64,000 nucleotides of DNA from Rhodocyclaceae bacterium (GTDB taxonomy: Bacteria; Pseudomonadota; Gammaproteobacteria; Burkholderiales; Rhodocyclaceae), in assembly GCA_030824115.1 (NCBI GenBank), contig JAVBYI010000020.1, forward strand, positions 62,001-126,000. Reading direction: 5' to 3'. A program made the translations under genes and the position numbers. Each line of letters starts with the position of its first letter. Position 1 is the stretch's first letter. The notes beneath the pieces were generated by a model. That model worked only from the letters and a program-made list of their open reading frames with translations, was not told the DNA's origin and did no database searches. Positions 7,577 to 15,914 of this stretch are shown piece after piece.

Positions 7577-9913
7577 ATGATGACACCCGTTGAAATCAAG
7601 CAATTCCTGCTCGAAAAAGTAAAACTGTTTGACGGTTTTCCAGCTGAAAAGCTGGATGCGATCGTTACGGGTAGTACCGTACGCAGTTTCGAGGGCAAGG
7701 AAGCGATTCGGTCGAGTGGTGATGTGGGGGTGAATTTCGGTGTGATGCTCTCGGGCCGTGCCGAAGTTTCCGTGGCCGGTGCTTTCGGTGAGCGTGCCGT
7801 CATCAACGAGTTGAACGATGGCGACGTCTTCGGTGAGATGTCCTTGCTGACCGGCGACCGCACAGTAACCGACATCATTGCCAGCAACCGCTGCTTCGTC
7901 CTGATGATCCCGCAAGCCGTTTTCAATCGCGACATCGTGACGCATCCCAAAGCCGTGATGTTCCTCTCGCGTCTGCTGGCCGAGCGTGTCAAGCAGAATG
8001 CGGCGCAGGCGATTGACCTCAACAGCAGCCAGATTCAGTCGCAGGCGCTGGCGAATGCCGCTGATCCGTATGCCCTGAGCCTCAAGACTGAAACGTCCGG
8101 GCGCATCCTCGCGCTCAACGTCGGACACGCGCAGATTCGCTTCGGCGTTTATGACACCGAGGATGAGAGCCGCAATGTGCATGGCATCTTCGATCACCTC
8201 AACAATGGCGATGTGGGCGTACGCCTTGTCGTCGGTGGTGAAGTCATCGAACGCAGCCGTCCGCATCTGGAACTGGCCGATCTGTTTGCGGCGATCTTCG
8301 ACGAGATGGGCAAGCTGGGCGGTCGTTATGCCCTCATGCCGCAGGAGGTCGTGGTGGTCGGCCATCGGGTCGTGCATGGCGGCAGCAAGTATTCCAGCTC
8401 GACCGTGATCACCCCCGAGGTGATGAAGGACATCGAGCAACTCGCCGTATTCGCTCCCTATCACAACCCGGTCAACCTCGACGGCATCAAGGCGGCGATG
8501 AAGTATTTCCCGGCCGTGCCGCACGTCGCCGTGTTCGATACCGCCTTCCACCAGACGCTACCGACCTACGCCTATATGTACGGCCTGCCCTACGACTACT
8601 ACAAGAAGGATGGCATCCGGCGCTATGGCTTCCACGGCACCTCGCACCGCTTTGTGTCGCTCAAGTCGGCCGAGGTGACCAAGCGGCCGCTGTCGGAACT
8701 GGAGATTGTTTCCTGCCACCTCGGCATCGGTTCCTCGATGTGCGCCATCGATCATGGCCGCTCTGTTGATACCTCAATGGGCCTGACGCCTTCCGAAGGC
8801 CTGATCATGTCGACGCGTGCCGGTAACCTCGATCCGGCCGTGGTGATCCACCTGATGGAACACTACAAGCTCTCGGCCGACGAGGTGTCGAAACTGATCA
8901 ATTCCGACAGTGGCTTGAAAGGTATTTCGGGCATTTCCGGCGACATTCGCGAGATCGAGGCGGCGGCCGACGAAGGCCAGCATCGCGCCCTGCTGGCGCA
9001 CCGGGCCTACTGTTATCACATACGCAAAACCATCGGCGCCTATGTCGCGGCGATGGGGGGTATCGACGTGCTGGCCTTTACCGGCCGTATCGGCGAAACC
9101 AGTGCCGCTGTGCGTAGCCTCGCCTGTCAGGGCCTCGAATACATGGGCATCAAGCTTGACGAGGAAAAGAACCGCAACCTTGGCGCCGTGGCGTCGCATG
9201 CGGTGATTTCGAGCGACGATTCACGTGTCAAGATCATCGTCATCACCAGCAACGATGAGCGTTTGGTGGCTTGGGAGGCGTTGCGTGCCAGCGAACGCCA
9301 TCTGATCAAGCGCGGCCGCGAAGCCGAGGAGGAGCCGATCCCCATCGAGATTTCCGCCCACCATGTGCATCTGGCGCAGGAGGATGTCGAAAAGCTGTTT
9401 GGCCCGGGCCATCAACTGACGCCCGAGCATGAACTGTCCCAACCTGGCCAGTTTGCCTGTGCCGAGAAGGTGCATCTGGTCGGCCCGAAGGGCAAGATCG
9501 CCAATGTGCGCGTACTTGGCCCGACGCGTAAGGAAACCCAGGTGGAAATCGCCATGACCGAGCAGTTCAAGCTTGGCATCCAGCCACCGATCCGCGAGTC
9601 GGGTGACCTGGCGAATACGCCGGGTATCACCCTGGAAGGCCCGAACGGCACCTCCGTGATCGCCAAGGGCGTGATCTGCGCCCAGCGTCATATCCACATG
9701 TCTCCTGAAGATGCGATGCGTCGCGGCCTGCGCGACCGCTATGTTGTGCGCGTGCGCGTCGAAGGTGATCGTGAGCTGATCTTTGGTGATGTGGTCGTCC
9801 GCGTGAACCCCAACTTCCGACTGGCCATGCACATCGATACCGACGAAGGCAACGCCGCCAGCATCCGCACCGGCATGATCGGGTTTATCGACGATATTCA
9901 GGAACGTCGGTAA
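7577..9913 (+). CDS. Three-domain fusion: cyclic-nucleotide-binding domain + acetate kinase + PduL-type phosphotransacylase
   Basis: A 778-residue protein. Residues 1-145 form a Crp-like cNMP-binding domain with a phosphate-binding cassette FGEMSLLTGDRTVTD. Residues about 176-580 are an acetate/propionate kinase: GHRVVHGG, VFDTAFHQTLP, GFHGTSHRFV, DTSMGLTPSEGL, GISGISGDIRE and FTGRIGETSAAVR. Residues about 588-775 are a PduL-type phosphate acyltransferase with SAHHVHL and AQRHIHMSPED metal-binding histidines. Together they could convert acyl-CoA to acyl-phosphate and then to acid plus ATP, or the reverse, under nucleotide control. Oddities: the kinase has NVGHAQIRF instead of NxGSSSxKF, and CHLGIGSS (Ile384) where an Asn is usual. 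The second ATG (7580) fits the GAGG site better. It is transcribed alone. Confidence 0.88.
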   Translation: MMTPVEIKQFLLEKVKLFDGFPAEKLDAIVTGSTVRSFEGKEAIRSSGDVGVNFGVMLSGRAEVSVAGAFGERAVINELNDGDVFGEMSLLTGDRTVTDIIASNRCFVLMIPQAVFNRDIVTHPKAVMFLSRLLAERVKQNAAQAIDLNSSQIQSQALANAADPYALSLKTETSGRILALNVGHAQIRFGVYDTEDESRNVHGIFDHLNNGDVGVRLVVGGEVIERSRPHLELADLFAAIFDEMGKLGGRYALMPQEVVVVGHRVVHGGSKYSSSTVITPEVMKDIEQLAVFAPYHNPVNLDGIKAAMKYFPAVPHVAVFDTAFHQTLPTYAYMYGLPYDYYKKDGIRRYGFHGTSHRFVSLKSAEVTKRPLSELEIVSCHLGIGSSMCAIDHGRSVDTSMGLTPSEGLIMSTRAGNLDPAVVIHLMEHYKLSADEVSKLINSDSGLKGISGISGDIREIEAAADEGQHRALLAHRAYCYHIRKTIGAYVAAMGGIDVLAFTGRIGETSAAVRSLACQGLEYMGIKLDEEKNRNLGAVASHAVISSDDSRVKIIVITSNDERLVAWEALRASERHLIKRGREAEEEPIPIEISAHHVHLAQEDVEKLFGPGHQLTPEHELSQPGQFACAEKVHLVGPKGKIANVRVLGPTRKETQVEIAMTEQFKLGIQPPIRESGDLANTPGITLEGPNGTSVIAKGVICAQRHIHMSPEDAMRRGLRDRYVVRVRVEGDRELIFGDVVVRVNPNFRLAMHIDTDEGNAASIRTGMIGFIDDIQERR

Positions 9914-9931
9914 TATCTGCGTGGCGGTGGT

Positions 9932-9945
9932 TTGATTTAGGTCAA
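9932..9945 (+). promoter_or_regulatory. FNR/ANR-type box upstream of the bacteriohemerythrin gene
   Basis: TTGATTTAGGTCAA fits the FNR/CRP dyad TTGAT-N4-ATCAA with one mismatch. A CATAGT -10-like element at 9962-9967 places the start near 9975-9980, so the box would sit near -41, the class II activator position. Oxygen-limited activation of the next gene is the likely meaning. Confidence 0.65.
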
Positions 9946-9995
9946 TAGATACATCGAAGGTCATAGTAGGATGCCCCGCTCTGAAAGGGGATGGC

Positions 9996-10412
9996 ATGGA
10001 AGACCGCAAGATGGAGTGGAAGGCCGAGTATTCGGTGGGGCTGCGCGAAATCGACGACCAGCACAAGGAGTTGCTCAGCCTTTTCTGTCGCGTGACGGAT
10101 GTTCTTGACGACTCGAAGTCATGGACCGATGTTCATTACCGGATTGTTGAATTGCGGACCTTCGCCACCTATCACTTCGAGTTCGAGGAAGCGCTGATGC
10201 GTATGTTCGGCTATCCCGAACAGGATCGTCATGGCGATTCCCACAAGCAGTTCTTTATCAAGATGGCTGAATTTGAGAAGCACTCGATATTGGGCGATGT
10301 CAAGCAGGACATGCTGCAATTCCTGTTCGACTGGTTGTTCTCCCATATCATGAAATCCGACAAAGCCTACGCGCAGCACATCCTTTCCGGGGCGACTGTC
10401 GTCCAGTCGTAG
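9996..10412 (+). CDS. Bacteriohemerythrin
   Basis: A 138-residue single-domain hemerythrin that binds oxygen at a di-iron centre. Iron ligands appear in order: DDQHKEL (His), TYHFEFEEALM (His, Glu), HKQF (His) and WLFSHIMKSDKAY (His, Asp). The start MEDRKMEWKAEYSVGLREIDDQH is typical. It probably stores or delivers oxygen under microaerobic conditions, consistent with the FNR-type box 51 bases upstream. It is convergent with the HD-GYP gene. Confidence 0.93.
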   Translation: MEDRKMEWKAEYSVGLREIDDQHKELLSLFCRVTDVLDDSKSWTDVHYRIVELRTFATYHFEFEEALMRMFGYPEQDRHGDSHKQFFIKMAEFEKHSILGDVKQDMLQFLFDWLFSHIMKSDKAYAQHILSGATVVQS

Positions 10413-10433
10413 GCCCTCACAACACAGTCGGCT

Positions 10434-11666
10434 TTATTTAAAGCGGCTGAGGTCGAGCTTCCATTTTTCAGCCGTTTCGTGACCGACGATCTTGTCACCG
10501 CCACCGTGGCCAAGCGGCTTGGATAGATCAATATTGGTTGGCGTGAGATACGCCTGTTGCTTGCTGTCGAAAATCACGCGCACAACGGGTTGCAACAGGT
10601 TGCCCCCCTCGTTCTGGTCATGCACGATGCCGATGCGGCCCGATTCGAGCATCACCAGCGTACCGACCGGATAGATGCCGATGATGCGGATGAACTGCTG
10701 CGCCACTTCTGGCTTGAAGTGGTATTTGCTCCATTCGAGAATCTTGCGCAGCGCCTCATGGGGGAGCATGCCCTTGTGATAGCAGCGATCCGAGGTAATG
10801 GCGTCATACACGTCGCAGACGGCGGCCATCTGGCCGATACGTGAGATGTTGTCGCCCTTCAGTCCCAACGGATAGCCAGTGCCGTCATGGCGTTCATGGT
10901 GCTGGTGGGCGACCAGAATCGAGTCGGGATGAATGCCCGGTGTGACCGACAACACCTCCATGCTGGCCACCACATGGTTTTTCATCTTGAGAAACTCGTC
11001 GTCCGTCAGCTTGCCCTGCTTGTTGAGGATGCTGCCGGGAACCTTCATCTTGCCGATGTCGTGCAGCAGTCCGCCGATGCCGACGAGATGGATTTCGTCT
11101 GTGGCCATGCCGGCTGCGCGACAGAAGGACACCAGCAGCGCGCAGACCGAGACGGAGTGCAGGAAGGTGTAGTTGTCCGCGTCTTTTACCCGGCACAAAG
11201 ACGTCAAGGCATTGCCGTTGCGCAGGATCGAGGCAGTCATTTCCTGCACCACCGGCTCGACCTTTTCGACAGCGACCTGCTTGCCGAGGCGTACGTCGTT
11301 GAGAATGTCGTGGGCAATGCGGTTGGCTTCATCCCGAACCTTCACGGCATTCGCAGCCTCCTCGCGGTAGGAGACGCGCACGACGACTTTATGCTCGGCA
11401 ACGACGCGGTGCATGTCTTCATTGAGCTTGCGTTCGACCTCTTCACGCGTCGGGGCGTGCTGCACGTCATGTCCGCGCGTTGTGTCGATGTACACCTCGC
11501 GGATGCCGGCATCCACAATTTTTTCGATGATCGTGTCGTCGCTGACGGCGAAATTGTTGCGCAGGAACGGGTGATCCATCCAGCCGGCGCCAAGATCGGA
11601 TACATACATGCCGGTCTTCAGGTCGGCAACGTCGATTTTCTTGATGGTTCCCGGTGCGGCGTTCAT
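10434..11666 (-). CDS. HD-GYP domain cyclic-di-GMP phosphodiesterase with N-terminal DUF3391
   Basis: A 410-residue cytoplasmic protein. The N-terminal part (KKIDVADLKTGMYVSDLGAGW) is DUF3391. The C-terminal part is an HD-GYP phosphodiesterase with HSVSVCALL, GLLHDIGKMKVP, HVVASMEVL, HQHHERHDGTGYPLGL (the GYP motif) and DVYDAITSDRCY, all metal ligands in place. It is expected to hydrolyse cyclic di-GMP. Several in-frame ATGs lie upstream (11690, 11678, 11675); ATG 11666 is chosen because the family sequence begins there, and no start has a clear ribosome site. It is divergent from lolC. Confidence 0.9.
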   Translation of the reverse strand: MNAAPGTIKKIDVADLKTGMYVSDLGAGWMDHPFLRNNFAVSDDTIIEKIVDAGIREVYIDTTRGHDVQHAPTREEVERKLNEDMHRVVAEHKVVVRVSYREEAANAVKVRDEANRIAHDILNDVRLGKQVAVEKVEPVVQEMTASILRNGNALTSLCRVKDADNYTFLHSVSVCALLVSFCRAAGMATDEIHLVGIGGLLHDIGKMKVPGSILNKQGKLTDDEFLKMKNHVVASMEVLSVTPGIHPDSILVAHQHHERHDGTGYPLGLKGDNISRIGQMAAVCDVYDAITSDRCYHKGMLPHEALRKILEWSKYHFKPEVAQQFIRIIGIYPVGTLVMLESGRIGIVHDQNEGGNLLQPVVRVIFDSKQQAYLTPTNIDLSKPLGHGGGDKIVGHETAEKWKLDLSRFK

Positions 11667-11718
11667 GACACACATCATACCGGGAGGCACTCAGCTTGCG
11701 CAGGTAGAATCGCCCGCC

Positions 11719-12969
11719 ATGTCTTTCGAAACCTTCATTGGCCTGCGTTACACCACCGCCCGCAAATCCGGCGGCGGCAATCGCTTCATCTCCTTCATCT
11801 CGCTGATTTCCATGCTCGGCCTCGCGCTCGGTGTGGCAGCGCTGATCGTGGTGCTGTCGGTGATGAACGGCTTTCAGAAAGAACTCAGGACACGCATTCT
11901 TGGCGTGGCGTCGCATGCGCAGATTTCCGGCGCGGACGGCGAGCTGGAAAACTGGCCCGCCGCCGTTACGGCCGTCGTGCGGCATCCGCAGGTAGTCGCT
12001 GCTGCCCCCTTTGTACAGCAACAGGCGATGCTGTCTTACGATGGACAGGTCAAGGGCGCCCTGATTCGCGGCATCCTGCCGGCCGACGAGGATCGCGTTG
12101 CCGATTTCGCCAAACATATGAAGACCGGTGCGCTCGAACGCCTGCGGCCGGGCGAGTTCGGCATCGTGCTGGGCGCCGAACTGGCCTATGCCTTGCGCGC
12201 TTTTACCGGCGACAAGGTGACGCTGATTGCCCCGCAGGGCATGGTGACGCCCGCCGCCGTGCTGCCGCGCATGAAGCAATTCACCGTCGTCGGCATCTTC
12301 GAAGTGGGTATGTTCGAATATGACTCCGGCCTCGCGCTGGTGCACATGGGCGATGCACAAAAGCTCTACCAGATGGAGGAGCGCGTCACCGGGGTTCGCC
12401 TCAAGCTCGACGATCTGTTTGCCGCGCCGCGCGTGGTGCGCGAACTGGCCGCCGCACTCGACCGTGAACTGCGCGTGTCGGACTGGACGCGCAGCCATGC
12501 CAACTTCTTCCGCGCCGTGCAGATCGAGAAGAACATGATGTTCCTGATCCTGTTGCTGATCGTTGCCGTGGCCGCCTTCAACATCGTCTCGACGCTGGTG
12601 ATGACGGTGCAGGACAAGCGTGCCGACATCGCCATCCTGCGCACGCTGGGCGCGAGTCCCGGCAGCATCCTGCGCATCTTCGTGATTCAGGGCGCGTTGA
12701 TCGGCACCATCGGCCTGCTGCTCGGCATCGTCGGCGGCGTGGCGCTGGCCCTCAATGTCGATGTGGTGGTGCCGGCGCTGGAGCGGGTGCTGGGCATGCA
12801 GTTTCTCTCCAAGGACGTGTATTACATCTCCGATCTGCCTTCCGATCTGCACTGGTCGGATGTCGGGATCATCGGTTCTGTGTCCTTCGTGCTGACCCTC
12901 TTGGCTACCTTGTATCCGAGCTGGCGCGCGGCGCGTACCAATCCGGCGGAGGCACTCCGGTATGAGTGA
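11719..12969 (+). CDS. lolC: Lipoprotein-releasing ABC transporter permease LolC/LolE
   Basis: A 416-residue inner-membrane protein that works with LolD to extract lipoproteins for transfer to LolA. The N-terminus [20 protein letters not shown] with a first membrane helix, a large periplasmic domain (residues about 45-270) and three C-terminal helices with [16 protein letters not shown] are typical. ATG 11719 gives the usual N-terminus; the open frame starting at 11608 would run into the divergent gene. It overlaps lolD by 8 bases. A single permease gene suggests a LolCD-type (LolF-like) system rather than LolCDE. Confidence 0.93.
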   Translation: MSFETFIGLRYTTARKSGGGNRFISFISLISMLGLALGVAALIVVLSVMNGFQKELRTRILGVASHAQISGADGELENWPAAVTAVVRHPQVVAAAPFVQQQAMLSYDGQVKGALIRGILPADEDRVADFAKHMKTGALERLRPGEFGIVLGAELAYALRAFTGDKVTLIAPQGMVTPAAVLPRMKQFTVVGIFEVGMFEYDSGLALVHMGDAQKLYQMEERVTGVRLKLDDLFAAPRVVRELAAALDRELRVSDWTRSHANFFRAVQIEKNMMFLILLLIVAVAAFNIVSTLVMTVQDKRADIAILRTLGASPGSILRIFVIQGALIGTIGLLLGIVGGVALALNVDVVVPALERVLGMQFLSKDVYYISDLPSDLHWSDVGIIGSVSFVLTLLATLYPSWRAARTNPAEALRYE

Positions 12970-13639
12970 AGTGCTCAGTTGTACCGGCCTGAAAAAATCC
13001 TTCCGCCAGGGCGCGGAGGAAGTGCATGTGCTGGCAGGCGTCGACCTGAATGTCGGCGCTGGCGAGACGGCCGCCATCATCGGCACCAGCGGGTCGGGCA
13101 AGAGCACGCTGCTGCATCTGCTCGGCGGGCTGGATATGCCGACCGCCGGGTCAGTCGCCCTGCAAGGGAAGGACCTTTCGCAGGTCTCCGAAACGGAACG
13201 CGGCAACCTGCGCAATCAGCAACTCGGTTTCGTCTATCAGTTTCACCACCTGCTGCCCGAATTCTCGGCGCTGGAAAATGTGGCGATGCCCCTGTTGATC
13301 CGGCGCATGGCCAAGCCAGCCGCGTATGAGCAGGCCGCTGCGATCCTGACCGAAGTGGGCTTGGGCACACGCCTGACGCATCGCCCCGGCGAACTCTCCG
13401 GCGGCGAACGTCAGCGCGCGGCACTGGCGCGGGCGCTGGTGACCCAGCCGGCCTGTCTGCTGGCCGATGAACCAACCGGCAACCTTGATCGGCATACCGC
13501 CGACGAAGTTTTTGCGCTAATGCTGCGCATGAATGCCGCCCATGGCACCAGCCTCGTCATCGTCACGCACGACGCCGCGCTGGCGGCGTCCTGCCAGCGC
13601 CGGCTGTTGTTGCAGGATGGGCTGCTAGCGGCGGCTTAA
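12962..13639 (+). CDS. lolD: Lipoprotein-releasing ABC transporter ATPase LolD
   Basis: A 225-residue ABC ATPase. Walker A is GTSGSGKST, the Lol-type [21 protein letters not shown] segment is present, the signature is [15 protein letters not shown] and Walker B is [12 protein letters not shown]. It powers lipoprotein release by LolC. The sequence just before Walker [13 protein letters not shown], is encoded by a perfect copy of the dispersed motif. Family members have VxEGExxAIVG at the same place with the same length, so the motif has replaced the family sequence rather than being inserted. Confidence 0.95.
   Translation: MSEVLSCTGLKKSFRQGAEEVHVLAGVDLNVGAGETAAIIGTSGSGKSTLLHLLGGLDMPTAGSVALQGKDLSQVSETERGNLRNQQLGFVYQFHHLLPEFSALENVAMPLLIRRMAKPAAYEQAAAILTEVGLGTRLTHRPGELSGGERQRAALARALVTQPACLLADEPTGNLDRHTADEVFALMLRMNAAHGTSLVIVTHDAALAASCQRRLLLQDGLLAAA
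13052..13071 (+). repeat. Dispersed 20-bp motif, copy 5
   Basis: GTCGGCGCTGGCGAGACGGC preceded by GAAT. It codes for VGAGETA immediately before the Walker A loop of LolD, a conserved position. Confidence 0.9.
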
Positions 13640-13677
13640 CTTGTGGCGGTTGGGCTTGCGCACCAAGCACCTGGGTT

Positions 13678-14535
13678 CTAGTCTCGACATTTTGTCCATT
13701 CCGTATCATTCCAAGTTTCACGCCCGACTACGAGCGTTGTGTTTGCAAGTGTGAAATTCTCAGCAGAAAAGCGGCGCCCAAGCTCGTCGAAAATAATGAT
13801 GCTGCTTACCTTTGCGCCAACACTATAGAAATTGTCGGATCGTGCAGTGATCGTGCCACGAATAGAAACCTTCCGTCCATCAGTTAAGTCGAGGATGGTG
13901 TTGCGTCCATATGGATTACCCCAACATACCTCTGTGCCAATTCTGGTCGCAGTCTCCTGTGCAACAACCCTCTTCTTATTTTCAGAGTCCTTGCCACTCT
14001 TTTCTTCATATCGGTCAAAATATTGAAATGCCATACGCATGTCAATTGGAACTCCATTGCCATGTGCATAAGCCGCTCCCAATTTGTCCAATGCCATGAT
14101 GTTTCCTTGCTTTTCGGCACCCTTAAGAAGTTTTATGCCAAGTTGTGGGTTGTATTCAAATTGCCACGATTTACTTGTGCGAAGATCAACAATTAGGCGC
14201 GATCCTATATAAACCATTGCTGGTGCGTAATTGTTTTTTGCTGACTTGGTTGCCCATTCGATACCTTCGAGGGTACTACCCGGTTTGCTTTCGCCTTTTT
14301 GGCAATGCTTTTCGGTTGTCTCTGATCTCCCTAGTATTGCCTGCGCTACTATGAATTGCGCTTCACTGTTGCCCTTATTGGCAAGCGGAATTGCTTCGTC
14401 GTGTGCTTTTTGACATTGGCCGATGTCCAATAATTCCTGAGCCCGTCTTGAAGAAGGAGTGGCAGTAAGGGCGACCGTTGAAACGGTGGTAAGCATTATC
14501 GACACGACAAGTCGAGATGGATTGTTTGAGGACAT
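13678..14535 (-). CDS. Exported Sel1-like repeat protein, unknown function, atypical composition
   Basis: A 285-residue protein with a signal-peptide-like N-terminus (hydrophobic residues about 10-24, then TATPSS). The middle part has degenerate Sel1/TPR-like helix pairs (ANKGNSEAQFIVAQAILG; KLGAAYAHGNGVPIDMRMAF). The last 90 residues look beta-rich with no recognised domain. Base composition is clearly more AT-rich than the neighbours and codon choice differs, which suggests horizontal acquisition. No copy of the dispersed motif lies inside it. It is not obviously part of an operon. Confidence 0.7.
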   Translation of the reverse strand: MSSNNPSRLVVSIMLTTVSTVALTATPSSRRAQELLDIGQCQKAHDEAIPLANKGNSEAQFIVAQAILGRSETTEKHCQKGESKPGSTLEGIEWATKSAKNNYAPAMVYIGSRLIVDLRTSKSWQFEYNPQLGIKLLKGAEKQGNIMALDKLGAAYAHGNGVPIDMRMAFQYFDRYEEKSGKDSENKKRVVAQETATRIGTEVCWGNPYGRNTILDLTDGRKVSIRGTITARSDNFYSVGAKVSSIIIFDELGRRFSAENFTLANTTLVVGRETWNDTEWTKCRD

Positions 14536-14588
14536 TCTTGAGTTCCTTAGCAGTCAGATGTTCGAATAGGACAGACCACGTTAAAAAA

Positions 14589-14608
14589 GTCGGCGCTGGC
14601 AGGACGGC
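14589..14608 (+). repeat. Dispersed 20-bp motif, copy 6
   Basis: GTCGGCGCTGGCAGGACGGC preceded by six A. Intergenic, 3 bases beyond the vapC stop codon, between the AT-rich Sel1-like gene and the VapBC pair. Confidence 0.93.
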
Positions 14609-14611
14609 GCA

Positions 14612-15010
14612 TCAAGCCAGTAGCGTGAACAGCGACGTTTGTGCTGCCTTGCGGTCGAACGTGACCGTATGCACGGCGCCCAGGCGCTGATGGGCTCGGC
14701 CCAAGAGGTAATCGGAGAAGTCCGCCGTGCCGTGCCGATAGTCCTGCAAGGCGAGAATGCCAAGGTCGGGCGATTCGATCTGAAACTCGCGGCAGGTCAG
14801 TAGGGCGCCCAGGGCATCGGCAACCTGCTCGCGGCTATAGCCGTAGGCCCGTGACAACACCCAGCCGATTTCGCACAGGACAATATGGCCAATGATGCCG
14901 GGTTTGGCAGGGGAGAGCTGCCGCTCGATGAAGGCATTGGCTTGCGCTGATTGCACCGGATCGTCCTGCGTCAGATAGCGCACCAGCACATTGGTGTCGA
15001 GCCCGATCAT
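14612..15010 (-). CDS. vapC: PIN-domain ribonuclease toxin, VapC family
   Basis: A 132-residue PIN-domain protein beginning MIGLDTNVLVRYL, with the first acidic residue Asp5. Further acidic residues are in VLCEIGWVL, DFSDYLLG and TVTFDRKA, giving the usual quartet of a metal-dependent RNase. It follows vapB with a 4-base overlap and forms a type II toxin-antitoxin pair. Confidence 0.9.
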   Translation of the reverse strand: MIGLDTNVLVRYLTQDDPVQSAQANAFIERQLSPAKPGIIGHIVLCEIGWVLSRAYGYSREQVADALGALLTCREFQIESPDLGILALQDYRHGTADFSDYLLGRAHQRLGAVHTVTFDRKAAQTSLFTLLA

Positions 15011-15240
15011 GGGTGACCGGATGCGGCAATGGCGGCATCCATTTCTTCGAGCGAAATGGGGCGGGCGGGCTTGGGCAGCATGCCTTTCAGGTTGCCGACC
15101 GGCTGGGTTGCCGAGAGTAGAAACAAGCGGCCGTCGTCGCCGAAAACGAACTCGACCCGATCACCGGGATGCAACTGCAAGGCATCTCGCGCCGGCTTCG
15201 GGATGGTGATCTGGCCTTTGGATGTCATCGTGGCGAGCAT
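15007..15240 (-). CDS. vapB: AbrB/MazE-type antitoxin (VapB)
   Basis: A 77-residue protein. Residues 1-45 form a SpoVT/AbrB swapped-hairpin DNA-binding domain (MTSKGQITIPKPARDALQLHPGDRVEF). The C-terminal tail (PISLEEMDAAI) is the usual toxin-neutralising part. An AAGGA site precedes the ATG. It probably autoregulates the pair through the inverted repeat just upstream. Confidence 0.88.
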   Translation of the reverse strand: MLATMTSKGQITIPKPARDALQLHPGDRVEFVFGDDGRLFLLSATQPVGNLKGMLPKPARPISLEEMDAAIAASGHP

Positions 15241-15278
15241 ATTCCTTACCTTTCTGCATTAAAATATACGAAAGGAAT
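15241..15278 (-). promoter_or_regulatory. Promoter/operator of vapBC
   Basis: An AT-rich stretch with an imperfect inverted repeat: ATTCCT...CTTTC on the left and GAAAGGAAT on the right. On the minus strand a TATATT -10-like element lies between the arms. This is the arrangement expected for autoregulation by an AbrB-type antitoxin; binding is inferred. Confidence 0.5.
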
Positions 15279-15320
15279 GGTAGCACTTGCAAGGATTGCA
15301 GGCAATCAGTGAGGATGACA

Positions 15321-15901
15321 ATGAGTGAACTGCCCGAAGTACTGATGCCGCTCGCCGACGCGGTGGCCAAGGCCGAGATCGTCGCCGCCACGCAGCGCTG
15401 GCTGGAACGGGCGGTGATCGGCCTCAACCTGTGCCCCTTCGCCAAGTCGGTGCATGTGAAGAAGCAGATTCGCTATGCCGTCAGCGCCGCCAGCGACGCC
15501 GATGCGCTGCTGGCCGAACTTGACACGAGTTCCAGATACTCACCGACACCGACCCGAAGCAACTCGATACCACACTGCTGATCCATCCGCAGGTCATGGT
15601 CGATTTCCTTGATTACCACTTCTTCCTTGCCGAAACCGAGGCACTCCTGCGACGGCTGGAACTGGACGGCATCTACCAGATTGCCAGCCTACATCCGCAG
15701 TATGAATTCGCCGGCACGGCGCCGGACGACATCGACAACGTCACCAACCGCTCACCCTTTCCGACGCTACACCTCTTGCGCGAATCCAGCATCGACCGCG
15801 CCGTGGCGGCCTTTCCCGATGCGGAAAGCATCTACGAACGCAACATCGACACCGTGCGTCGGCTCGGGCACGAGGGGTGGAAGAAGCTCTGGGTTGAGTA
15901 G
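15321..15901 (+). pseudogene. DUF1415 family protein, broken by a one-base frameshift
   Basis: The first frame (from ATG 15321, GAGG site 6 bases upstream) gives VAATQRWLERAVIGLNLCPFAK, a typical DUF1415 start, up to LLAEL near 15520. The family sequence then continues in another frame as EFQILTD at 15527, through LLIHPQV and DFLDYHFFL to NRSPFPTLHLLRE and the stop at 15901. The loss of a single base around 15519-15524 explains the break. Both halves are otherwise well conserved, so it is either a recent mutation or a base error in the sequence. The function of the family is unknown. Confidence 0.85.
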
Positions 15902-15914
15902 GCGCCCCGCGACA

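Noticed and set aside
10887-12323. A 478-residue plus-strand frame across the HD-GYP and lolC genes
   Set aside because: It runs antisense through HD-GYP and out of frame through lolC; both of those are well supported by conserved motifs.
11467-13215. A 582-residue minus-strand frame opposite lolC-lolD
   Set aside because: His/Gln/Arg-rich shadow of two conserved genes, without ribosome site or domain.
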